The translations under genes and the position numbers were made by a program. From Deltaproteobacteria bacterium (GTDB lineage Bacteria > Bdellovibrionota_B > Oligoflexia > Oligoflexales > Bog-1112), in assembly GCA_020635195.1 (NCBI GenBank), contig JACKAG010000003.1, positions 62,001-126,000 of the forward strand: a stretch of 64,000 bases of DNA, given 5' to 3'. The notes under the pieces were generated by a model, which saw nothing but the letters and a program-made list of their open reading frames with translations, did not search any database and was not told where the DNA came from. Of the stretch, positions 27,802 through 34,659 are shown one piece after another; the stretch's first letter is position 1; each line of letters starts with the position of its first letter.

Positions 27802-28268
27802 TGATCATAGGCTTCGGACGACAATCTGTCTGTTTTCGATTCGTGTGCGCTCTGCTTTTCTCTTTTCTTATTATGACAGAAACAGTCCGGGCTGAACTGA
27901 CGGTTCATGTCGGACCCGTATCCCCTGGTGGAGGGGGATCGAATCCGATATCTCTGCCCCCGATTAACCTTCAGGAATATGAACTGGTCTGGCTTACGGA
28001 TCAGCACAGAGAATGGAGTGTATCGTTGGTGCCGGGTCTTTTTTACGGACATCGTTATGTGATGAAACAGGGTGGCTATGTTTCTATGGGTGCTGGGCTT
28101 GCGGTGAGTTTTCATGGGGTTGGTCCGGGCGTCTATGCTGCTTTCGGTTATACGGGCTGTTCCTGGTTCTGCTTCAATATTGAATATAAAAAAGCGCTGG
28201 GAGTGCTTCCTGGCATGTTGATTCAGCCTTATGCAATCCGGATGGGTGTTGTTCTTTTCCGGAATTAG
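27795..28268 (+). CDS. Exported protein, possible outer-membrane barrel
   Basis: About 157 residues, unrecognised. GTG at 27795 or 27801 starts it, overlapping the preceding stop codon. A signal peptide (FVCALLFSFLIMTETVRA) precedes Gly-, Tyr- and Val-rich alternating segments such as GGYVSMGAGLAVSFHGVGPGVYAAFGY, of which only the general beta pattern is informative. Together with its neighbour it may be a pair of small surface proteins. A metalloprotease gene follows after 40 bases on the same strand. Confidence 0.55.
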   Translation: MVVIIGFGRQSVCFRFVCALLFSFLIMTETVRAELTVHVGPVSPGGGGSNPISLPPINLQEYELVWLTDQHREWSVSLVPGLFYGHRYVMKQGGYVSMGAGLAVSFHGVGPGVYAAFGYTGCSWFCFNIEYKKALGVLPGMLIQPYAIRMGVVLFRN

Positions 28269-28308
28269 CTAAGTCTGTTTCCCTCCCTCAGGGTAAGAGG
28301 AGCTGTCT

Positions 28309-29097
28309 GTGCAAGGTCGATATACTTTTCCGGGGCTCCTGCGGAGCCTTCTCTTTGTCTCTTTCGGGTTTTCATCTCCTGTTTCTGGCTTTGTTCTTCT
28401 TTCAGGCCCGGAAGAAGCGCGGCTGCCCGCAACACCTGAGCTGCCAGTCGTGACTTTTTTCTGGGATGGCTCTTTTCCGTCGCTGAAGGATGTCGAAGAC
28501 TTTGATGAAGGAAGGCTTGTTGGGCTGGATGAGCAGTCTGCCATGGAAGAGATTATCCGGATGGCTTTTCAGGCATGGAGCCCTGAAAGTGTTCCCGGTT
28601 CATGGATTCGTCTGGAGCTTCAGACTGATCAGACGGTCACGCTTAATCCGGATGATCAGAAATATTCGATTGTGGTGAAAAAGGGTTCCAGCCTGACAAC
28701 AGCGGCATATGCAAAACCTATGATAGAAGACGGAGTTATTCTCGATTGTGATATTTCTATAGCAGACCGTCGTACGACAGCGCATGCGCTGGCCTATACG
28801 ATGATCCATGAGGTCGGTCACTGTCTTGGACTTGGGCATGCTCATACAAATTACGGAGCCATTATGGGTTATGCCAGGAATCAGGGGAACAGCCTGACAT
28901 TGGGTCTTGATGACATGGCTGGCCTGATCTACCTCTACCCTGATCCCGCTTACGATGTGGACCGGAAAGAGTTGTTAGCCTGTGCAACTCTTGGCAGACA
29001 GTGGAGTGGAAAAGAATCACGTGGAATTCTTTTGCTTCTCCTCTTTCTTCCTGTCATTCTGTGTCCTTTTCTGAGGAGCAGGAATCATATGTTATGA
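28309..29097 (+). CDS. Matrixin-like (M10) zinc metalloprotease, membrane-anchored
   Basis: 262 residues. GTG 28309 has GAGGAG upstream. An N-terminal signal peptide (LLRSLLFVSFGFSSPVSG) is followed by a metzincin catalytic domain: HEVGHCLGLGH at residues 167-177 supplies the three His zinc ligands and the general base, and M186 (AIMGY) is the Met-turn. A late hydrophobic segment with a basic end (GILLLLLFLPVILCPFLRSR) should anchor the C-terminus in a membrane. I see no Cys-switch propeptide. The gene overlaps the aat start by four bases (ATGA), so the two are co-translated. Substrate unknown. Confidence 0.82.
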   Translation: MQGRYTFPGLLRSLLFVSFGFSSPVSGFVLLSGPEEARLPATPELPVVTFFWDGSFPSLKDVEDFDEGRLVGLDEQSAMEEIIRMAFQAWSPESVPGSWIRLELQTDQTVTLNPDDQKYSIVVKKGSSLTTAAYAKPMIEDGVILDCDISIADRRTTAHALAYTMIHEVGHCLGLGHAHTNYGAIMGYARNQGNSLTLGLDDMAGLIYLYPDPAYDVDRKELLACATLGRQWSGKESRGILLLLLFLPVILCPFLRSRNHML

Positions 29098-29684
29098 AAC
29101 CATATACTCTTAATCCGGAGTTACTTTATGCAGCCTATAGTCAGGGCTACTTTCCCATGCCAGATCAGGAGGGGGAGGACATTCTCTGGTTTCGTCCTGA
29201 TCCCCGGGCTATTATCCCGCTGGATGGATTTCATGTTTCCCGTTCTCTGAGAAAGACTCTGAGAAAGCAGCTGTTTCAGGTGACTTTTGATCAATCGTTT
29301 CAGGATGTGATGCTCGGTTGTGCCTCGCACCCTGAAACCTGGATCAGTCAGGAATTTGTGGATGTGTATGGTCAGATGTTTGCTGTTGGTCTCGCGCACT
29401 CTGTTGAGATCTGGCACCGTGACATCCTTGTAGGGGGGACATATGGAGTCAGCCTTGGTGGAGCTTTTTTTGCAGAATCAAAATTCCACAGAATGACAGA
29501 TGCATCCAAGGTTGCTTTGTATTATCTGGTGGAGCGTCTGAAAGAAGGTGGCTACACATTGCTTGAGTGTCAGTTTCTGACGGAGCATCTGAAGTCCCTT
29601 GGTGCAGTCGAGATCAGCGATTCTCAATATATACATCAATTAAAGGAAGCTTTGATGATTCATTCAAGATTTGATGGTCTATGA
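29094..29684 (+). CDS. aat: Leucyl/phenylalanyl-tRNA--protein transferase
   Basis: 196 residues from ATG 29094, which overlaps the metalloprotease stop. It transfers Leu or Phe from tRNA to N-terminal Arg/Lys of proteins, making N-degrons for ClpS/ClpAP. Family marks: YAAYSQGYFPMPD, LWFRPDPRAIIPLD, FHVSRSLRKTLRK, TWISQEFVDVYGQMFAVGLAHSVE (conserved WI...Y..LH.GxAHS region), GGTYGVSLGGAFFAESKFH and LLECQFLTEHLKSLGA. Length is normal. A longer frame starts at 29001 but lacks sense as protein. Confidence 0.93.
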   Translation: MKPYTLNPELLYAAYSQGYFPMPDQEGEDILWFRPDPRAIIPLDGFHVSRSLRKTLRKQLFQVTFDQSFQDVMLGCASHPETWISQEFVDVYGQMFAVGLAHSVEIWHRDILVGGTYGVSLGGAFFAESKFHRMTDASKVALYYLVERLKEGGYTLLECQFLTEHLKSLGAVEISDSQYIHQLKEALMIHSRFDGL

Positions 29685-29821
29685 CTTTTTCTGCCCGGAC
29701 CTCAGCAAGAACAGGGAGCAGAGGTCGCGGGCCTTTGCCTGCGGCTTGTAAGATCCGTACATGGATAAGGTGTGGAAAATCATGGAGGCATCCTGTGTTT
29801 CTGAACAAGTTGATACATCCG

Positions 29822-30589
29822 ATGATGCCTTTGTTTCTGCTCTTTTTATTTCTGATGAACTGCCATCTTCCTGTCTATGGACCGCTTTCTTCTGAAATGC
29901 AACAAACACGGCAGGATGATGAGACAGGAAAGAAACATTGTACAGAACTTCAACCCGGCTATACTTTGCTGATGCCGGTCTTGTTTTGCGAGTCTTCGGA
30001 AACCTATTATCTTTTCCGTGAGCATGAACCGTGGACAGAAATAACTAAAGATACCTACCACAGATACATTCGTACACTGATTCATGATTTTCTGAAGTCT
30101 GAAGGTGAAGATCTGCAAAAATATAAGGACAGTTCGATTGATCTGTGGCTGAGTTCACCATTTTTGCATCCTGGAAATCTTCATCTTGTCGCGGTTCTTG
30201 GTCAGCTGATTTTTCGCTTACCACTGTTTCCTGAATACGGCAGTATCCGGAGAGGACAGCTCAGTCAGATTCCGCAGGGCAGTCCGGCACAATTTCCATC
30301 CTACAAGGGTGTTCTGAATGGAGTGCTGGGAATCATCCTGAAGCCAGGCCACTCTGCTGACGATGTCCTGCAAACTATGGAACGTTCCAGGTCCTTGCTG
30401 CCTGAGATCCGTTTGCTGCGGAGAAGTCAGGATTATCTCGAACTGGAAATCCCTTTTTTCAGGATGGATCATACGCTCGCTCAGGTCAGGAAAGTCGTTG
30501 AGTGTCGTGATTCATTTCAGTCACTCCGTTATCTCAGCCCTGATTATCCTATAGAGAGTCATATCAAGATTGCGTCTCTTTCTTTCTGA
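29822..30589 (+). CDS. Exported protein of unknown function
   Basis: About 255 residues, unrecognised. ATG 29822 gives a signal peptide of mostly Leu and Phe (MMPLFLLFLFLMNCHLPVYG); the ribosome-binding site is weak. The mature part is mixed alpha/beta with a Glu/Lys-rich helical segment and no obvious motif. The open frame reaches back to 29681 across the aat stop codon, but the upstream stretch is Arg-rich and not convincing as protein. It is the last gene before the AT-rich insert at 30.6 kb. Confidence 0.5.
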   Translation: MMPLFLLFLFLMNCHLPVYGPLSSEMQQTRQDDETGKKHCTELQPGYTLLMPVLFCESSETYYLFREHEPWTEITKDTYHRYIRTLIHDFLKSEGEDLQKYKDSSIDLWLSSPFLHPGNLHLVAVLGQLIFRLPLFPEYGSIRRGQLSQIPQGSPAQFPSYKGVLNGVLGIILKPGHSADDVLQTMERSRSLLPEIRLLRRSQDYLELEIPFFRMDHTLAQVRKVVECRDSFQSLRYLSPDYPIESHIKIASLSF

Positions 30590-30639
30590 GAGAAAATAGC
30601 GATCAGTTATCATTCCTGATGATTTTTCGTCAGATTCTA

Positions 30640-30680
30640 AATGGCGCGGTTAGATTATAACTTAATCTAACCGCGCCATT
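30640..30680. repeat. Perfect 18-bp inverted repeat
   Basis: Stem 30640-30657 pairs exactly with 30663-30680 around the loop TAACT. There is no T run on either side, so it is not a typical terminator. It lies 50 bases after the last native-looking gene and at the left border of the AT-rich segment. Confidence 0.85.
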
Positions 30681-30742
30681 CAGGCGGAGATGACTCAGAA
30701 CCAAGATTGGCCATGATTATAGAGGCTGATGTTAAAAAATAT

Positions 30743-30768
30743 ATTTATTTCAAGGCGTTGAAATAAAT
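30743..30768. repeat. Perfect 11-bp inverted repeat, AT-rich
   Basis: Stem 30743-30753 pairs with 30758-30768 around the loop GGCG. It is one of three palindromes in the 350-base gap between 30590 and 30940, which holds no gene I can support. Confidence 0.8.
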
Positions 30769-30774
30769 TAAACA

Positions 30775-30797
30775 TTAGGGACTCAAAGATTCCCTAA
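30775..30797. repeat. 7-bp inverted repeat
   Basis: TTAGGGA (30775-30781) faces TCCCTAA (30791-30797) across nine bases. It is the third stem in the gap before the Cys-rich protein gene; an operator is possible but not shown. Confidence 0.5.
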
Positions 30798-30940
30798 AAA
30801 GTACGAAAGCTATAGACATCCAAATTAACTTTTTTGGAGACTATATAAGGTCATTTTATCGATAGGATGTACAGCGGTGGTTATTGATCTTGCGTATACA
30901 TTTGGTCAAAATTTTCAACTGAAACTTTGGAGGATTTGAA

Positions 30941-31288
30941 ATGAAATTAAAAGCTATTTTCATCACAACTCTCTTTTTTTCTGTGTCGAGTGCTACATTT
31001 GCAGGAACATGTGAAATTCATTATTTAAGGACTGCCTGCCCTGGAAAGGAAGAGATTAGTTACAAGAAGTGTAAGGGAAAAAAGGAATGTACCAAGAAAA
31101 AACGAGCTGAATCTATTGATGAATGCAGAAAAAATGCACTGAAATCATGTGGGAACTCTAGGTTAGATATTACTGAATCTAAGGTAATTACTGCTAAGTT
31201 TGATGGAGCAGTCGTTAAAACCGAAGACGGGAAAGAAAACTTTTGTGCCGCTGATCGTCCTGACTTCAATAAATGCAACGTGCAATAA
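30941..31288 (+). CDS. Small Cys-rich exported protein
   Basis: 115 residues, unrecognised. GGAGG lies seven bases before the ATG. A clear signal peptide (MKLKAIFITTLFFSVSSATFA) with an A-x-A type cleavage site is followed by a basic mature protein with eight Cys, probably disulfide-bonded in the periplasm or outside. Codon use is richer in A/T than in the surrounding genes (AAA, GAA, ATT, TCT). The chemoreceptor gene begins 24 bases downstream, so the pair looks like an operon, and a role as a ligand-binding partner of the receptor is conceivable but only inferred. Confidence 0.72.
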   Translation: MKLKAIFITTLFFSVSSATFAGTCEIHYLRTACPGKEEISYKKCKGKKECTKKKRAESIDECRKNALKSCGNSRLDITESKVITAKFDGAVVKTEDGKENFCAADRPDFNKCNVQ

Positions 31289-31312
31289 AGGTTGCCGGAA
31301 AGAGAGAGCAAA

Positions 31313-32932
31313 GTGAAACATTTTAAAAAAAATTTTTTTGGCTCATTTAGCTTAAAAAAACGCATTTTGGTTCTTTCTCTTACACCAATCCTCTTTTCCA
31401 TTGTTGTTGCTGTTGTTGGCGAGTCGTTATTTTCAGAACTTGCAAAAAAGACGACAGAATCTTTTAAATACTCTAAAATTACGACATATTCTAGTGAAGT
31501 TTCAATTACTGCAAATGCTTTTTTTAAACAGGCGAACAAAGCTTTGTATCAAGCCGCGTCACATAAGGATTTAGAGGCCCTGGAAGATTTAGAAATTGAA
31601 CTGACTGCACTTGATGATGCGGTGCTTGGGTTTGTTGGCGAAGGACTTTCACTAGATGAGCTGAAAGAAAGTACAAAGAAAATAGACAGTGATTGGAAAA
31701 ATCTAAGTGCAAATTTGCAATCATGGTTTGATAGAATCTCAGAAGATTCGGAAGAAATTCAAACAGAAGATTTGTTCTCCGAATTGGTTTCATTCGAGGC
31801 AAAGGTCTCATCTCTTCTTAAAACTCTCAATAAGCTAAACGAGAAACCAGTAAAGCTATCATTTGAGCTTTTCAAGCTCGCGCCGCAGTTACAACAAAAA
31901 TATAAAAATTTTTTCTACATTGTGCTGGCTCTGCTATTTGCAGTAGGCTTAGTAAGCTTTTTTACGGCTAATCGAATCGTTGAATCTTTAAGAAAAATAA
32001 TTAGACGGGTAACTAATGACTCAGGTTCAGCTGCAAACATAGCTGCAAAAGTAAAATCATCAGCAAGTATACTTTCATCAAGTGTATCCAGGCAAGGATC
32101 AGCGATTCAAGAAACAGTTTCTTCTATGCAAGAGATCTCTTCTATGATATCCAAGACAACGGAGCAATCAAAAACAGCAAACGATGAAACTCAACGATTA
32201 GTTGTCTCTATGGCGGATCTTAAAGAAACAAATAGAAATCTGAAACAACTTGAATCCACATTCAAAGCAATTGAAACAAAAACCCAGATTATCAATGATA
32301 TCGTCTTTAAGACTCAATTGCTTTCCTTTAACGCATCAATTGAAGCGGCGCGGGCTGGAGCCCATGGCAAGGGATTTGCCGTGGTTGCCCAAGAAGTTGG
32401 TAAACTAGCAGACCTTTCGGGGTCCGCTGCTGAAGAAATAAATAGCCTTTTAGCAAATTCTGACTCTCAAATAAGAGATACGGTAGCACAAACTTCAGAG
32501 AGAATTGAAAGATTTGAGTCAGCGCTCAATCAGGTAAGCATTGCAACAGAGTCGATCACCCAAGCTTCTCATGAACAAGAAAATGGTGTCCAACAAACTA
32601 ATGCAGCTATGGACCAGATGGATTCTGTCACACAGGAAAATTCGGATAATGCTGAAGAACTGCTACAAATATCAGGAACACTTCAGGATAATTCTCGAAA
32701 TCTTCAGGAAGCAACAAAGGACCTCAATGACATTGTTGTAGGAAAAAAGATATCAGGTACTGACGAAGCTGGTCTGATATCAACGGTTGCTCGGATCTTT
32801 GACTTCAATAAATTTAAAGAAAACTCTAAAAAGAATCGAAACGATTTTAACGAAGGCAATATTTCATCAGAAAGTGGTAATTTAAACAAAGATATCGATG
32901 GAGACGATGATAGTTTTAAACCGGCGGTGTGA
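31313..32932 (+). CDS. Methyl-accepting chemotaxis protein (divergent)
   Basis: 539 residues from GTG 31313 (GAGAG upstream). Transmembrane segment 1 (ILVLSLTPILFSIVVAVVG) and segment 2 (FFYIVLALLFAVGLVSFFT) bracket a ~150-residue helical periplasmic domain. I see no clear HAMP domain after segment 2. The cytoplasmic coiled coil ends in the signalling hairpin with KTQLLSFNASIEAARAG and GFAVVAQEVGKLADLS, the CheA/CheW contact region. The tail is Asn/Asp/Lys-rich and without a CheR-binding pentapeptide that I can identify. A/T-rich codon use sets it and its upstream partner apart from the rest of the window. No other che genes are present here. Confidence 0.9.
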   Translation: MKHFKKNFFGSFSLKKRILVLSLTPILFSIVVAVVGESLFSELAKKTTESFKYSKITTYSSEVSITANAFFKQANKALYQAASHKDLEALEDLEIELTALDDAVLGFVGEGLSLDELKESTKKIDSDWKNLSANLQSWFDRISEDSEEIQTEDLFSELVSFEAKVSSLLKTLNKLNEKPVKLSFELFKLAPQLQQKYKNFFYIVLALLFAVGLVSFFTANRIVESLRKIIRRVTNDSGSAANIAAKVKSSASILSSSVSRQGSAIQETVSSMQEISSMISKTTEQSKTANDETQRLVVSMADLKETNRNLKQLESTFKAIETKTQIINDIVFKTQLLSFNASIEAARAGAHGKGFAVVAQEVGKLADLSGSAAEEINSLLANSDSQIRDTVAQTSERIERFESALNQVSIATESITQASHEQENGVQQTNAAMDQMDSVTQENSDNAEELLQISGTLQDNSRNLQEATKDLNDIVVGKKISGTDEAGLISTVARIFDFNKFKENSKKNRNDFNEGNISSESGNLNKDIDGDDDSFKPAV

Positions 32933-32984
32933 AAATGGACCAATCAGCATTTCCTGAAAATTTCTTGATTATCCGTAATTTTTT

Positions 32985-33159
32985 TTATGGGTCCTTAACT
33001 GTTTGGATACGTGATTTGAAGGTCGGAAAGTAATTCAGATAAATGTCTTCCCGCTTTGTTTTTCTCCATAATCTTTCAATTGTATTATGGGATCGATTGC
33101 CTGACACGCAATCTTTTTTTGCATGACATAAGTTGATGAATTCCTTCACAAGGCTGGTC
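32985..33159 (-). pseudogene. IS630-type transposase remnant, C-terminal end
   Basis: Within the 337-base gap 32933-33269. Reading the minus strand from 33159 to the stop at 32985-32987 gives about 57 codons including SHNTIERLWRKTKREDI and a final FPTFKSRIQTVKDP. This resembles the end of IS630-family DDE transposases, where a NPIERLW motif precedes the last helix. The N-terminal two thirds are missing. It sits right after the chemoreceptor gene and fits the idea that the AT-rich segment came in with a mobile element. Confidence 0.6.
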
Positions 33160-33269
33160 CTCAGGTGGGTGAGGATGTGAGTATGGTAAAAATGAATATC
33201 AATTAAATCAAAACAAAAATCTGTTCAGATCATCTGATCTCATTAGCATCAGTCATTATGAGAATACCC

Positions 33270-33899
33270 TCATTGTTCGTAAGAGTATTCAGATAGTGAT
33301 TCATCTTCAGAAGGCTGTAAGCCGTCCGGAAAATTCAGAATATCCTGACTTTCCTGCAGAGCATCATCCTTCGGTTCTTCTTTTCTCATACTGTTTGATA
33401 TTTCTTCTTTTTTGTCTCTGACTGAAGGGATGTCCAGTTTGATGTTCTGAATTGCATATCCATGGAAAGGAATACAGTGCTGTTGATTTTTATTAATAAT
33501 GGCTTCTCCTGTTTCTATCCTGTTTTTGCTGTTATGGTTCTGGAAAATTATGAGCAGACACTCATTTTGATGAGCAAAGTGCCACATGGAAGCAATTTCT
33601 TGCATAAGACACTGATGTGAGACATTAAAACGGATGTCTAGCATAGTCGTCTTGCCTGTCTCTGTCACGATATAACCACTGCATTGTAACAATCTGGATT
33701 CGAGGCTAATAAATTGTTTTTTATTGACAGGATAAGGATTACAGCTCCATTCTTGAAACGGTTCTTTTGGCAGGATTCTGATGGTCCCGATTGCTTCTCC
33801 ATCATCCTGGCAGGCGAATATTGTGTGATTCATGGCTGCAAAAAAACAGAATAAAGCGAGCAGAGAGATCGATGTCTTTTTTAAAAAAGTCAGCTTCAT
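33270..33899 (-). CDS. Exported protein of unknown function
   Basis: 209 residues, unrecognised. Signal peptide MKLTFLKKTSISLLALFCFFAAMNHTIFA (seen as a basic start plus hydrophobic core ending in FA), then a mature part with five Cys and an acidic, Ser/Glu/Asp-rich C-terminal tail (EDESLSEYSYEQ). AGGA lies ten bases before the ATG. It is alone on the minus strand between the AT-rich insert and the fmdB-like gene. The 275 bases upstream (33900-34175) hold no gene I can support. Confidence 0.6.
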   Translation of the reverse strand: MKLTFLKKTSISLLALFCFFAAMNHTIFACQDDGEAIGTIRILPKEPFQEWSCNPYPVNKKQFISLESRLLQCSGYIVTETGKTTMLDIRFNVSHQCLMQEIASMWHFAHQNECLLIIFQNHNSKNRIETGEAIINKNQQHCIPFHGYAIQNIKLDIPSVRDKKEEISNSMRKEEPKDDALQESQDILNFPDGLQPSEDESLSEYSYEQ

Positions 33900-34175
33900 T
33901 TTAACGTAATCCTGTGCTTTGAGGAGATGGTGAGCCAGGGATGTCTGGCCAGTAGCCGCGGCATTTTATGATTTCAGAGAAGGTTCTGGCAAGTTTAAAT
34001 GTACGGAACTCTTTCTGGTATTGACGGCATGTTTTCAGCTTTTGAGCTTGTCATAAGGGCACTTGATTTTTTCCAGGATGATCTTATGCTGAAGCCAGCC
34101 ATGAGCGGACAGGTATGAGCTGCGGCCTTTCAGAACTGTCAGAATTTATTATCATATTAAAATCAGGTGATTCGT

Positions 34176-34565
34176 ATGCCTCTTTATGAATTTCAGTGCC
34201 AGAACTGTGGTGAAACAGAAGAATTTCTGATGAAAATTTCAGATCCTGCCCCGGAAAGCTGCCAGAGCTGCAAGAAAGGACCTTTGACGAAAGTTATGAG
34301 CCGTACTCATTTTGTTCTGAAGGGTCAGGGGTGGTATGAGACAGATTTCAAGAATAAAAAGAGCCAGGACTCTGCTAAAGGGAAAGCTCAAAAGACTGAT
34401 GCGACTCAAGGCAAAAGTAATCATGCCTCCGAAGGAGAGTCCGGGGCATCGTCAGCTCCGGACGCGGGCGCTTCCGGAGCTGCTAATGGAGGTTCTTCAG
34501 AAGCGACGTCTTCTGCCGTTAACGCGACAAAGGGGAAGGCTGCAGCAGAAAAATCTGGTAGCTGA
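34176..34565 (+). CDS. FmdB-family zinc-ribbon protein
   Basis: 129 residues from ATG 34176, with the family's MPLYEFQCQNCG opening. Two CxxC pairs (CQNC and CQSC) about 20 residues apart form a zinc ribbon, followed by KVMSRTHFVLKGQGWYETDF, typical of the FmdB regulatory domain. The remaining ~70 residues are low-complexity Ser/Ala/Gly/Lys. FmdB-like proteins are widespread small putative regulators with no agreed function. The next gene starts within 100 bases on the same strand. Confidence 0.85.
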   Translation: MPLYEFQCQNCGETEEFLMKISDPAPESCQSCKKGPLTKVMSRTHFVLKGQGWYETDFKNKKSQDSAKGKAQKTDATQGKSNHASEGESGASSAPDAGASGAANGGSSEATSSAVNATKGKAAAEKSGS

Positions 34566-34659
34566 TCCGGCCTCTGCTTTTTCCTCCGGGATTTTTTGAT
34601 ATACTGATCTCATCTCCTCCAGAGTGTTGAAAGTCTTCCTCATTATCCGGGAACTGCTT

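Noticed and set aside
33902..34050. Minus-strand frame of about 49 codons (KEFRTFKLARTFSEIIK) upstream of the exported protein at 33899
   Set aside because: It looks somewhat protein-like, but it opens after a TGA, has no start codon with a site, and I can name no family. Possibly a gene remnant, not supported.
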